From contig CAZGIF010000005.1 of assembly GCA_964526045.1 (NCBI GenBank), forward strand, positions 109,892-173,891: a stretch of DNA of 64,000 nucleotides. The letters run 5' to 3'. Below are positions 34,792-46,649 of the stretch, piece after piece. Both the position numbers and the translations under genes were made by a program. Position 1 is the stretch's first letter; each line of letters opens with the position of its first letter. Source of the stretch: CAZGIF01 sp964526045. Its GTDB lineage: Bacteria; Patescibacteriota; Gracilibacteria; Absconditabacterales; Absconditicoccaceae. The notes beneath the pieces are model-generated. The model was not told where the DNA came from, ran no database searches, and was given only the letters and a program-made list of their open reading frames with translations.

Positions 34792-37530
34792 TTACAATGA
34801 TATCACACCATCCCAAATTCACATATCTTGAATTTGTAGGGAATGAGTCACAACATATAATTTGAGTTGGTGTTGTTTGACAAAGTCAGTCAGCATGTCA
34901 GCAACTCACGCAACGGTTTCAGTATCTAAGTTATTGATTGTCTCATCCAAAAACAAGAGTTTTGTTTGCATAAATGATGCAACAGCAAGCATTCGTGCCA
35001 ATTTGAGCAAAACCCTTTGTCATCAACTTAAAGCCCTCACTTCTCTTTCTCATAACTCATCACGAATCGTCACATCCAAAGCAACTTTGTCTGATGACGT
35101 ATCAATAACCATATCAATCTCATACCCAACAATCTGTGCAAGATACATATTGATAATATCAGTCAAAATAGGAATATTTTGTTCCAATACCAACAAGACA
35201 AGCTCTTTACTAAACATCGTATACAAATTTGAAACCATAGTTTCTTTTTCTTGAATATATTTGTATTGCAGTTGTTGTTCTTTGAATTCTTGCACCAAAA
35301 AAGCTAAACGCTGACACAATTGCTCGATTTGACGAACATCACGTATTACTTGTTTGTATGCATCAATAGACAATGGAGATTTTTGAGACAATAATACATC
35401 CAACGATGCTTGCGCATCTTCAGACTTTGATAACAACGTGCGATTTTGTTCTTGCAAAGACGTCATTTCTCACAATAAACGTTGCAGTTCTTCTTTGTCA
35501 GCCTGGAGAGCAGATTCTTGTTTTTCCACCTCCAAAAGCTTTTTGTCAATCATTTCTATCTCATGTGTGATGTGTGATGCACGCTCTCACAAACTTTGAA
35601 TATCTTTTCGATCATACGTTTGCAAAAATCATTTCAAAACACGAATAAGTAACTCATACGTCTCAATTGTGTCAGTCAATATTTTTGTTTTATCTCAAGG
35701 AATTGCATCTATACGATCTTGAATATGTTTTTTTTTGTCATTAGCATATGTGATAATATCAGGATGCATATTCTTATCTTCCAATGAGGCAAGGTGTTTT
35801 TCAAAATCGAGACGCTGTGTCTCAAACGAAGCAATTTTAGCATTTTTATCTATTGTTTGTAGTTCTGAGCTGAGTTGTGATACTTCTTGCTCGAGAACAG
35901 ATCTTTGTTTTTCAAGCTGTTCAAATGTATGCGTATTGATCTGTTTGACAAAAGGACATCAACTATCAATACGAACACAAAAAAATGATTCTTTCTGATG
36001 AATATCATCAGAAAGTTCTTTGAGTTGAGACAGTTTTTGCGTATGTCTTTTTTCAAGATCCTCGTTTGCTTTATCGAAAATATCTTGATCATAACCCAGT
36101 TGTGTCAGCTGTTGTTGTATGGTATTTTTTTTGGATTCAATAGCACGTATGAGCATATCGTACGATTGTGTTCCTGGTTCAAATGACCATTCGTGAAGGT
36201 CTTTTTGTAACGTAGAAAGAGTTGAGGTATGATGTTCAAGTGAAGCCTTTTGTGACGCTAAAGCTTGGGCATATATTTTTCACGCAGTTATTACTGCAGA
36301 GACAATGCGAACCGCACTTTGCAACGAATGATCAGATCATACATCAAGCAAAGAATCATCTATTCAAGAGTGAGCTGTAACATGTTGTTGGATAGTATCG
36401 AATACTTTTTTGTATGCATCAAAAAAATCAGTTGGAATACGAGAAAGTAAGTCGCTTTTTTCGTTTGTGAAATGAGCTTTTTTTTCTTTGAGTGAACTAA
36501 GAATTGTTGCATCAAATCAATCAATACGTTTTTGTAAAATATCTATACTTTGTATGTATTGTTGCTGTTTTTGACTAACAAGAGTACGTTGTTGTTGTAT
36601 ATCTTGTAGAGTGGTACGTATCGTTGTACATTGTTGTTCTCGAGAGTGAATCTGTTGGATTTGTCATTCTATGTATCCAAAAAATGATACAAAATCCGCT
36701 TCATTATATGCAAAAACAAAGTCTTCAATTGCTAGTTTTTGACGGATAGCATCTGTGTCAGCAAACAACATATCAACAAACGTCAAACGATCACGAATTC
36801 AGTCGTCATACGACTTACTCGCAGTACGAAGTGCAAAAAGTTCATCCAAATATCATTGTAACTTTTTGTTAGCTTGTGTCATATCTCACAAAACAGTACG
36901 TTGACTTTGCAAATCTCTTTTTGTTTCACGTAACACGTCTTTTGCATGATCTACATCCAAAAGGTTAAAGACATTTTTGAAAATAGTTAATCTATCAGCT
37001 GGCGTCAAATCAAAAATATTTGGGGCATCTTGTAACAAAATATGTGTACTAACAAACACCTCCCTTGGTGGCAAAATACTATCAAGAGTGGCTTGTACAT
37101 CATGTTCATTCTTAAAAGAAATTTCTTCTAACCGTCACTTTTTTTTGAGAAGAGCAAACATGTCTGTTCCTTGCAATAGCACCTCCCCGGACTCAAAAAT
37201 ACTCTCATCCTTTGCATGATCCCCCACGATCGTGTATAACGTACTTTGACATGAGTCAGATCTTTTTCCTTGTTTTAGTTGTCTATGAATACAATATTGT
37301 TGCTCATCATGAGAAAACCATAAGCTCAAAGATCATGATTTGGCGTGAGTATTAAGCATTTTTCTTGTGCTGTATTTGTACAATGCATACACAGGACCAT
37401 CAAAAAACAAAAAAGATTTACCTGACCCGATTGGTGCTTTGATCAAAAACGTTCATGGACAAAACCTCACAGTCACTGTTTTGTCTGCAAATGGTCATAT
37501 ATTTTTATAACTTATAGCAAAAAGCTGCAT
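34792..37530 (-). CDS. sbcC: SbcC/Rad50-like DNA repair ATPase
   Basis: The 912-residue SMC-type ATPase has the N-terminal Walker A APIGSGKSFLFFDG. Two long coiled-coil arms (residues ~130-450 and ~480-720) follow. The C-terminal half has the ABC signature LSGGQRVLLKLARML and Walker B KLLFLDETINNLD. The hook region between the arms is SGCPFVKQ: it has CP but not the second Cys of the CxxC zinc hook. With SbcD (45180-46490) it would form a nuclease that trims DNA ends and hairpins. The two genes are not adjacent. Assignment to SbcC rather than a related SMC family is likely but not certain. Confidence 0.85.
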
Positions 37531-37547
37531 ATATACAGAAAAACAAA

Positions 37548-37580
37548 AAAACAAAAAAATCTATACATCAAATGTATAGA
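37548..37580 (-). terminator. Terminator after the second pilC
   Basis: TCTATACAT and ATGTATAGA form a 9-bp perfect stem with a three-base loop. On the minus strand a seven-T run follows. It lies 36 bp after the pilC stop and ends the pilB-pilC unit. Confidence 0.8.
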
Positions 37581-37615
37581 CTTGTACAAACTTTGCAATA
37601 GTTTCATAGCTTGTT

Positions 37616-38725
37616 TTAGGAGCCACCAACTGCATCCATCAACCCAGCAAGTGGCAAAAAGATTGCAGCAACAATCGATCAAATCATACCTGCAATCAAC
37701 GCCATCATCGCTGGTTCAATCATACTTACCATTGTATCAATTTTTCCTCCAAGTTGATATCTATAAAAAGCAGACATCGTCAGCAAAATTGGAGACAAAT
37801 TTCCTGTTTTCTCTCAAACCATAATAATTTGGATCAAAATAGGATCAAACAAATCCGATCACTCAATAGAGTCAGATATTGTAAATCAACTAGACAAATC
37901 ATTTTTCATTGTCAGCATTTTTCTTTTATAATGATAATTATCAAAAATCTTCATCATTTGGTTTAAAGATTCAATAGGCCCTACTCATGCTTTTCAAAAA
38001 TCTCCCAATAGCTTCGAAAATTTGTACATATAAAACGTCTTCACAACTGCGCTAACATTTGGTATTTTGAGCAACATCAAATCAATAAACTTTTTGAAAT
38101 CAATAACCGTACTATACACAATTTGAAACGTAATAATAAATCACCCAATAATGAGAATCAACAACCATCGCATTGTCCTCATAAAGTCAGAAGCGTTTAT
38201 CATGAACGTTGTGATTGCTGGCAATGGTGCATCAGATCATTCGTACAATTCAGTAATAGTTGGAATAACAAAAATCAAGAGTACCGCAACAGCAATACAT
38301 GCAAAAATCAGCAATCATATAGGATACATGATAGCTTTTTGTATCTTGTCATTTATTTTTTGGTTACTTTCCAACTCTGACGCTACGTCTTTGAGTGTTT
38401 CTGGGACATTTCACATTTTTTCTGATGCATTAATCAGCTCAATTTCATCAGGTGAAAAAAAATATGGATGACATCAAAAAGCATATCACAGAGATTGTCA
38501 TTCATTGACATCAGCCAAGATACTCAAAATAATTCTTCTCATGGTCTTGTTTGTCTCCGCACTCAAAATCGATGACAAGGATTCTCTCACTCCTAATCAA
38601 GATTCTTGTGCAACTGCCATCAAACGAAAAAAATTTGTCTTAATATCCGCTCATGGACTATTGAATTGATAGGTTAACTTATCGACCAAGTTTTCTGGTC
38701 ATTTATTGATGGGCGCTTTCCCCAT
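37616..38725 (-). CDS. pilC: Type IV pilus platform protein PilC (copy 2)
   Basis: The 369-residue type II secretion F-domain protein is paralogous to the one at 15247-16341. It has two F domains, with AQESGLGVRESLSSIL and VGEKTGNLSPILL as typical segments, and hydrophobic segments near residues 135-160, 190-210 and 335-365. It lies 28 bp after pilB on the same strand, the usual motor-platform pair. A stop codon in frame just upstream supports the ATG at 38725. Confidence 0.93.
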
Positions 38726-38753
38726 ATGAGATTATGCAACAATATAAAAACTA

Positions 38754-40082
38754 CTACTCTTTATGTTTAACAAGTTTGTACACAGCATCCAAAGGTAAGA
38801 ATCCTTTTATAACTTTAAAAACAGCATCTCTTTCAAGAGAAATCATTCATCTTGCCAAAGCAACTTTTTCTACATCCATTGCTTTTTCATCCCTCATCAC
38901 CATTTCTTTTACTTCTTCATTAAAGTGCAAAATCTCATACACTCAAACTCTTCACTTACATCAGCTTCAAAGGCATACTGGACATACTTCTCAAGTCGCA
39001 GGATCTTTTCACGATCATATATACGCAACTCATTGAGACATATATGCTTGCCATACATTTGGATCAATTCATCTCTGTATTATTTCAGCCTTGAGTATGT
39101 CTTTATCCATACTTGCAAAACACTGCTTAGTCCATTGATAACGTTCATCAGAAGATACATTGATAGCAACTTTGCAATGGTCACATACTTTTCTAGCAAG
39201 ACGTTGCGCCATAACAATATTAAACGTTCACGCTATCATAAATCACTTTGCTCACATATTTGAGATTCTCGTAAGAGTTTCTGCTGCAGAGTTGGTATGG
39301 ATAGTTGATACAACCATATGTCAGGTCATAGCAGCTTCCATGGCCATATCCAACGTCTCGTGATCACGGATTTCTCACACAAGTATCACATCAGGATCCT
39401 GTCTCAGTGCAGATCTTAATCAACTCGCAAAAGTAAAGCCAATATCTGCTCTTACTTGTGACTGGTTAAGTCAGAACATTTTATTTTCGACCGGATCTTC
39501 AAATGTCGTAATATTTATATCAACATTATTTATTTTTGCCAAACTGGCATACATTGTTGTAGTTTTTCATGATCATGTTGGTCATGTAGTCATCATAATA
39601 CCATTTGGTTGTTCTATTGCTTTTGTAATCAAATCACCATTGATTCACTCGATACCCAATACTTCCAAAGGGGGTGTTTTTTTTGACTTATCAACAATAC
39701 GCATACACAGCTTTTCTCACCACACTGTTGGCAATGTATTGGCACGAAGATCAATTTCTTTATTAGTCTGAGTCATTGTCGAAACCCTAGCATCTTGCGG
39801 TATTCTTTTTTCGTCAGGTCTCATTTGTCATGACTCAATCTTAAATTTTGAAATCACACTGTCGTGCAAGTTTTTTGGGTATTGGACAAGTTCTTGTAAG
39901 ACTCAATCAATTCTCAATCTAATTCTTGCAAAATTTTCAAAAGGCTCGATATGAATATCCGAAGCTCATAATTCAACACCTACCGTCAACAAATAATCAA
40001 ATATTTTGACAATATCTGCTCAGACGATAGATTTATTGAGCATTTCTTTAAATTCTTGTACTGAAGGAAATTGTTGTGCCAT
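38754..40082 (-). CDS. pilB: Type IV pilus assembly ATPase PilB/GspE
   Basis: The 442-residue secretion ATPase powers pilus extension. It has ASDIHIEPFENFARIRLRID, Walker A TTGPTGSGKTTTMY, the Asp box DPDVILVGEIRD, a His box STIHTN, and a C-terminal zinc motif with CDHC and CPVCLGSGCKGRVG. All three Gly of GPTGSGK are TGA. It lacks the full N-terminal MshEN domain, so it is shorter than classical PilB (~560). The gene is followed by pilC copy 2. Confidence 0.95.
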
Positions 40083-40223
40083 ATGATACATGAGAAAACA
40101 TAAAACTTTCTCAAAGTATACCTACTATTATTACAAAAAGAAAAAACTGACACGGTAACGTGGTGAATTGTCTTTCAAGATAACAAAACAGTGAGACACG
40201 TTATTGACATCATTTCATATTAT

Positions 40224-41330
40224 TTACTTTTTGGCGAACAATAACATATCTGCATCAAGTCGTTCTGTTATACAAGGAACGGCTAACGGTGTTTGTTCTA
40301 ATACAAATCATTGAACATAAGTATCTGGTGTATAAAACATATCACACAAACCATACATTGCACCATATACCACAAAGTTAGTGCCAGAATCTGATGCAGT
40401 ATACATATCTTGAAACAAAGAAGCATCTTCTTTTGACGCATGAATTGAATCAAATAATATACAATCTCTCTGTCAAAAACGTAAAGTAGAAGGACATACT
40501 GAAGGAATATGAGTTGTAACAACACGAGACGCATATACATACGAGACTCATTGTTGTTCGAAAAATTCTTTTGCTCAACGATCATGTTGTGTCTGTCATA
40601 TTTTCACAACACGGTTTATCACACCCGTTTGTAAACAAGAATATATATACTGTGCATGATTATAAAAAGAAAGAGACAAAGGAGTATCTTCGCTATTGAG
40701 ATACAGTTTCCATATCTGCTTTTGATATAACATTTCTACTTTATGAAAAAAATCGCGGTACGTTTTGTACATTCCAGCAGACTGAAACAAATCAATAATA
40801 CTAACATCACCAAATGAAACATATTGTTTTTTGCATGCATGATATTGCTCAAAGAAATCAATATCAATTGGTCTTTGTGAACATACATAAGGAGAAAAGA
40901 ACTTTTTTTGTGCGTGAATAGTCTCCAAAAAACATAGGAGTTTTTTTTTGTGAATACGGGTATGTTCGACTTGCAAAGTACGCGGTTTGATCTGATGCGC
41001 ATGTGCATCTAATCATATGATACGTACAGGCAAATTTTGTTGTTGTAGTATCAAATAAAAACATCAACTTGTCCCAAAGCATTGTATCTTGAGACGGTAC
41101 TTAAGATATGACCACAATACATTTTTTAATGGATTGAGTATTTTACTCACCATTTGGTTTTTGTTTTTGGTATACGATGAACATGGAAGTTGATAATTTC
41201 GCACTTTATTACCGACATGTTTCATTAGTATAACCAAAATCGTAATTGTCTCTGATTGGGAGCATATGTCTTTTGATGTCAGCTTTTTATCATTGATAAA
41301 AATTTTTTTGACAATACAATCCAAAACCAT
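40224..41330 (-). CDS. Unknown protein with N-terminal winged-helix-like domain
   Basis: The 368-residue protein has an N-terminal ~90 residues (INDKKLTSKDICSQSETI, NYQLPCSSYTKNKNQM, LKIQCFGTSG) clearly related to the C-terminus of the protein at 47889-49478. The pattern resembles an OmpR-type winged helix. The remaining ~270 residues have no recognised family; they contain GLDAHAHQ and several Tyr/Phe/Cys-rich parts. No membrane segment is evident. The start is uncertain, since the conserved domain begins within the first ten residues, so an N-terminal part may have been lost. Confidence 0.7.
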
Positions 41331-41379
41331 TCACCTGTTCATATATAATCATTAGTGTATAAAACATAGTTGGAAGTCT

Positions 41380-41667
41380 TTAGTGGGAACGCAAAGCAAA
41401 AACAAATAACATGCACATCAAAAAAGACATATCTGACAAGTTGATCATACAACTAGTTGTTGGTGGCTTATGATCCGAATTAAACATCGCAGACTCGTCT
41501 TCTTGTTCATAATATCCCACAAAACAAGGAAACCCTTCTGTAACAAAATGCATATATGACATCAAAACATCCTGTCGCAATGGAATACGAACATATCACA
41601 CAATACGTCCATGTACAGATTTTCGTATAGGTGGATATACTATTTCATATTTTTCAACATCTGTCAT
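41380..41667 (-). CDS. Small unknown protein with hydrophobic C-terminus
   Basis: The 95-residue frame opens with a soluble part (MTDVEKYEIVYPPIRKSVHG) and ends with a hydrophobic segment near residues 75-93. No family is recognised. It lies after the exchanger terminator and 49 bp before the winged-helix-like gene on the same strand. Composition is plausible but the frame is short. Confidence 0.45.
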
Positions 41668-41675
41668 ATTTTTTC

Positions 41676-41710
41676 TAAAAATAAAAAAAACCAAAGCATG
41701 CTTTGGTTTA
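41676..41710 (-). terminator. Terminator of the Na/Ca exchanger gene
   Basis: AAACCAAAGCATGCTTTGGTTT is almost fully self-complementary (arms ACCAAAGC and GCTTTGGT around a two-base core) and is followed on the minus strand by a long T-run. It lies about 60 bp after the exchanger stop. Confidence 0.82.
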
Positions 41711-41768
41711 TCAGAATACACAATATAATAGAAACGGAATAATAAGAGAACTTTTTGGGAGCAATAAA

Positions 41769-42818
41769 TTATCAATAGATTTTGAATATATTTCGTATGA
41801 TATATGCTACGTATAACGCAATCAACATAACTCACGCCCATCTGGTCAGTGACCATTTTTTGATCAATAACAGAACAACAACCGCAATCGCTGTAGCAAA
41901 CAACAATATAATACTTGCTTGAAGATTTGCATTATCCACAACAATAGATCATGTCTCAGAAATAAACAAAATATATAACAAATAAGGCACTCATAAACAG
42001 AACAAAATATCAAAAATATTTGATCAAACAGCGTTACTAATAGCCATATCTCACTTTCCTTTTTTTGCAACTGCTATTGAAGAGAGTAAATCTGGAACAG
42101 ATGTTCATGCTGCCAAAATTGTCAATCAAATAATCACATCTGGTATAGAAAAATAGTGTGCAACCTGTACGGCAGAGTCTACCATAAAATGTGTCATAAT
42201 CGCTATTACTAGAATACTCCATCAAAACGTCCGCCAGTGTTTTTGTCATACTGGGACAAAACGCAATGGAAAAGTCAAAATAGCAAGAAGATATTTTTTT
42301 GGTCATGTGTTTTCATCTTGATCGTCTTCGTCCTCTTGCTCTGGAAGAGTATACTTTAGTCGTTTTCATCGATTTTTTGCTACCCAAACATAGAGAATAT
42401 ATATTCAAATAAATATTAGAGTTTCATACAAAACAATCTGCCCATCCCAGAAAAACAATAACATCAAAAACAATGAAATACAATAGAATGTTAAATCTCT
42501 CACAACAGGTTTTCGGCTAATAGTCACATTACGAACCATTGCTGTTGCTCAAATTATAACCAAAATATTGAACAATGCAGATCATACGATCGTTCATGCT
42601 CACAAACTCAAATCTACATCTGGATTCGTCAAAGCGAACAACGATGTGAATAATTCTGGAGCGCTACTTCATACTGCCATCAATGTAGCTCAAGCAAACT
42701 CTGAAGAAAGTTTTAATTGCTTCGCAATTTTTTCTAATGCTGGTACAAAGACTGCATCACAAATTATAGCCAAGACACCAAAACTAAGTATTAGTATACA
42801 TATTTGAATAATTACCAT
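41769..42818 (-). CDS. Calcium/sodium antiporter (CaCA family)
   Basis: The 349-residue membrane protein has about ten hydrophobic segments in two inverted halves. Each half carries an alpha repeat: GATLMAVGSSAPELFTS in the first and LTILAAGTSVPDLLSS in the second, with the transport glutamate and aspartate. An acidic loop (EQEDEDDQDEN) separates the halves. It probably exports Ca2+ in exchange for Na+ or H+. TGA encodes several glycines in the repeats. The last sense codon before TAA is TGA. Confidence 0.92.
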
Positions 42819-42849
42819 TTCAACAAAAAAACGAAAAAATAAAAATTAC

Positions 42850-43302
42850 CTAAGAACTAAGACATGTAGAGAGCTTCTGTATTTTGCGAGCTGCAGTTAC
42901 AAAACTCGCTCATACATGATCCGGACCAAAATCTAAACCACAAAACTCATCAATTGAACACCATTGATACGTTTGATGTTCAGTAAGGCTGATGGGTTGT
43001 CATACATATCTTGCAACAAACACATACCACAAAACTATTCTTTCGTTATCTGGTTCGTAACGGGTTTCTGTATGTATATCATACACCTCAGCAACATAAA
43101 ACCCTAGCTCTTCCTTGATTTCTCTATGAATTGCAAACGTATGCCGATCGTTTGGGCTCGTTGTCATATCTTCATGATCAATTCATCCTCAAGGCAAATC
43201 CCAACATCATGGTCTGCTTGTATCGTCTTCTTTTCTTTTGAGTGCCAAAATCTGTCAATCTTGATTCAAAAGCATAGCTTTATTGATTCAAAAAAAATTC
43301 AT
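42850..43302 (-). CDS. Nudix hydrolase with an extended Nudix box
   Basis: The 150-residue protein has LPGGGIDHED, then a longer than usual stretch, then HREIKEELGF. Together these form the Nudix box GX5EX7REUXEEXGU with an insertion of about eight residues. Such enzymes hydrolyse nucleoside diphosphates linked to another group; the substrate is unknown. The gene starts at ATG 43302, or possibly 43275. It lies 54 bp after tyrS on the same strand. Confidence 0.82.
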
Positions 43303-43356
43303 ACAAAGAACAAAAAATAAAACAACAGACACGAGTCTACTATACGTGACAGATTT

Positions 43357-44637
43357 TTATTTTGATATAACTTTGAATGTTTTTTTTCACTTTTGTAAAA
43401 GAACAAGACCATTACAAAAATCTTTATCTGACAAGACGTACGCATCATCTTGAACTTTGACTGTATTGAGAGAAATAGCATTTTGTGAAAGAAGTTTTCT
43501 TGCTTCTCATTTGGATGTACACAATCAAGACACAACACACAACTCTAGCAATGATCTTTCATCTCCAAGAGCAGGCGATCATGTCTCGGTCAGCAAAGCT
43601 TTTTTTTCTGTGTCATTGAGTCATGCAATCACATCCATTGTATCCTCTCCACCAAACAAAATGCGAGAAATCTTTTGAGATAGAACCGCTGCATCTTTTC
43701 AAAAAATAGTTGTTACAACATATTGAGCAAGTGCTTGTTGTCCAGATCTACTTCATAGATCAGCTTCATGTTGCTCAACAATAGACATAATCTCATCCAA
43801 TGGCAACAATGTGAACAATTTGAGATAACGAGCAACATCTTCATCATTTGTATTGATGAAATATTGAAAAACACTATATGGCGTACTTTTGGCTGGATCT
43901 AACCAGATAGCATTTCCTTCAGACTTTCCAAACTTTTTGCCTGTACTATCCAAAATCAGAGGTGTCGTGATACCAAATGCTTCACCCTCAGTCTTTTTTC
44001 TGATAAGTTCAGTTCATGTTGTGATATTTCATCGTTGATCACTTCACGCAATCTGTAACTTTACATCAAAATCCGTGTATAATTTATAAAAATCATACCC
44101 TTGCAACAATGTATACGTAAATTCCGTAAAAGAAATTGATTTATCTGGATCTTCGATTCTTTTTTTGACAGTATCTTTTTGGATCATTGTGTTGATTGTA
44201 ATGTGTTTTCACACATGTCTCAAAAAGTCTAACACGCCCATATCTTTGAAAAAATCATAGTTATTGACAACTTTAAACGAAAGAGTTTCACCTGACACAT
44301 CTTCAAGATTTGCGAGAATAGACTGTACTTGTTTGGTAAGACACGCTTGATTATGAGCCAAGGTCTCTTCATTCAAGAACGATCTTTCTGCATCTTTTCA
44401 TCCTGGATCACCGATCATTCACGTTGCTCCACCAATCACCATATAAAAGGTGTTTCATTTTTTCATAAAATTGACCGCTGCCATAATTGTTATGAAATTT
44501 CCAATTGTGAGAGAATCAGCAGTTGGATCATATCCACAATAAAAGTTTTGCCCTCAAGCGTCATAGACATCAAATACAGAATCATGTGTATATTGATTCA
44601 AAAATCATCTTTGTTCTAACTCTTCACGTAAATGCAT
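43357..44637 (-). CDS. tyrS: Tyrosyl-tRNA synthetase
   Basis: TyrRS of 426 residues. The class I core contains FYCGYDPTADSLTIGNF, in which Thr stands where the first His of HIGH is usually found. It also contains GGATGMIGDPGGK, LQGYDFYKLY and KKFGKSEGNAIWLD (KMSKS as KFGKS). A C-terminal S4 domain begins LCTSKGEARKLLSQNAI. Most motif glycines are TGA. The gene is followed by the Nudix gene and preceded by a toxin-antitoxin pair. Confidence 0.95.
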
Positions 44638-44664
44638 AACAGACAAAAAAACGAAAATAAATAA

Positions 44665-44916
44665 TTATTGGTGATTATCAATACGTACGACAACATATAG
44701 ATCTGGTTCTCTTTGGTAACACAAGGCTCTAAATTGTTTATTGATTCTAAAAGAATATATTCCCAATCATGTAGGTTTTCTTTCTTTAAAATCTGACTTA
44801 TTAACAAATCACGATAAAACTTTTTCTTTTGCTACTTTATATTGTTTCAACAAGTTTCTTTTCTGTAAGTATAGTATTACACTTTTTTCTTCGAGAATTG
44901 TATAAATCCTTTTCAT
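44665..44916 (-). CDS. RelE/HigB-like toxin
   Basis: The 83-residue basic protein ends FRINKQFRALCYQRE followed by DLYVVVRIDNHQ. This fits the RelE superfamily core of plasmid killer toxins: an Arg-rich strand pair, then V..I..H. Related toxins cleave mRNA on the ribosome. The antitoxin gene lies just upstream on the same strand with a 22-bp gap. Confidence 0.72.
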
Positions 44917-44938
44917 AATACATTAAGTAAAAAACAAA

Positions 44939-45139
44939 TTACAGATTATAAAAAGAATCTGTAGACTTTTTTTTGGATTCATTTACTAGTTTTTGTAAAT
45001 CAAAAGTAACTTCTTCTTTCGACAATTCAGTAAAATTAATATCAACGTAGGATTCTACTAAATATGCGACTAATTCTTCCATATCATAAAAATGAGTTTT
45101 AGTCATCTCAATATTTTGATCTATTGTAATAGTGGTCAT
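44939..45139 (-). CDS. Putative antitoxin of the RelE/HigB-like pair
   Basis: The 66-residue acidic protein (MTTITIDQNIEMTKTHF, then a Glu-rich helix) has the size, charge and gene order of a type II antitoxin. The N-terminal strand plus helices could form a DNA-binding dimer. No TGA codon occurs in it. Assignment rests on its position before a RelE-like toxin. Confidence 0.68.
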   Translation of the reverse strand: MTTITIDQNIEMTKTHFYDMEELVAYLVESYVDINFTELSKEEVTFDLQKLVNESKKKSTDSFYNL

Positions 45140-45179
45140 AATATATACATAGTATAAAACTGCATCAGTCTAGCTATAT

Positions 45180-46490
45180 TTAAATCAATTGCAACTCTTG
45201 CAACAAATCTTTGTACCCTTGTGCTTTATCTCAATACTTCTGATCCAAACGTTCAAATAACAAGTCTTTTCGGTCTTGCAAAGAACTTCAGAGATTCTTG
45301 TTTGAAATATCAAGTTGTTCAAGCAAATGTTCAGCATGAACTTTTTTGGCAGTCAGTTTAATATCTTTTGTTTGTGCGCGGAGAGATTCATCTACAACCG
45401 TCTCTATCTGTCCATAAGACACATCAGTCACAACACGAATACGAACATCAGACAAGTCAGGTCTTGCGTGAGGTTCAATATGTTCGACTGTCCATTGAGC
45501 ATTGCTTTGCATTACAGATTGAGAAGTAGTTGCCACTTCATCATACATCTGAGTCACATCCAATGAAGTAAGGGCAGTTGCTTGTCATTGCATCACAATA
45601 TACGGAGACAAAAACAAAGGATACGTACGAACAACATTTTTATCCAATACAAAAAGGTATTTTATATGATTTGCTTCGTTGGGAGACGTATGCCATACGC
45701 TTCATGTACACAAAAAGTTCTTGAGAACAAAAGGTTGGTGAATATGACCAGCTATCATGCGCAATCAAGGCATATCTAGCCATCATGGATGTAACGCTCA
45801 CTGCGTATACCCAAACTGTCACTTTTGTCAGGGAAATATCGTTTTTGCAACATATCGATGATGTACTAACATAAGATCTGGATTGTTTTTGACATACTCT
45901 GCAATACACAAATTAACATATCACGACATACGTTCCATTTTGTGCTCAGATAGCGCTAACTGTTTCGCAGTTTCGACAATTTCAACAAGAGACGTATGTC
46001 ATCACTTTGTACTACCAAACAAGCCTATATCTTGAGCAGAATCCGATTGAGTTATATCGAAATCAGCAACTCACAAACCAGCAGTTTGCAAAACAAATGG
46101 TAAAAAAAGAAATTTCTGACCCTCAATCTCAGTCAATCGTGGTGTTGTAATAAGATGCAATGATCACGTTGCACCCAAAAGGTGTCAGTTATTTTCTTGT
46201 AAACTTTGTACTATTTGGAGGGCGGTTTGTCATTCTGCAAACACAAAAGATTCACCAAGTCGATCATGGTTTCACGCCAAAACATAGACATGTTTTCACA
46301 ATTGATACAATTCGATAAAATAAGCAAACAATAACAACAAAGATTTTCTATGATACGAAAAATGATACACATAATCTCACATAAATAGAATATGATTTTG
46401 GTCGGCGTGTCTTTCAACAAACAAGCGTATTTGTTGCAAAATATCATCTGCATGACGCGCATTGATATGAATATCTCAAATTAGTAACAC
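45180..46490 (-). CDS. sbcD: SbcD/Mre11-like nuclease
   Basis: The 436-residue calcineurin-like phosphoesterase has the metal motifs in order: LLIGDIHINARHADD, FMGDYVYHF, VLAGNHDRLGE, LVHHRY and IAGHIHQPF. The C-terminal part is charged and helical, as in SbcD. No ATG fits; GTG at 46490 gives a canonical N-terminus and TTG at 46496 is an alternative. It would partner with the SbcC-like ATPase encoded 8 kb away. The toxin-antitoxin pair follows. Confidence 0.88.
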
Positions 46491-46649
46491 AAACAATCTA
46501 CAAAAAATAAAAGCATTACCAAAGACTACTCTGTCAATTTGTGTTTGCAAGTGTAAAAAACAATTTTTGATAAAACGATTTATCGTTGCATTCAACTAAT
46601 ATTTTTCGTATGGTAAAAAAATATTCTAGATATTTACTATTTTTCGCCT

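Noticed and set aside
41931..41944. TTATCCACA, a perfect DnaA box, as a sign of the origin
   Set aside because: It is a single box inside the exchanger gene. No cluster or AT-rich unwinding region was seen there or beside dnaA.
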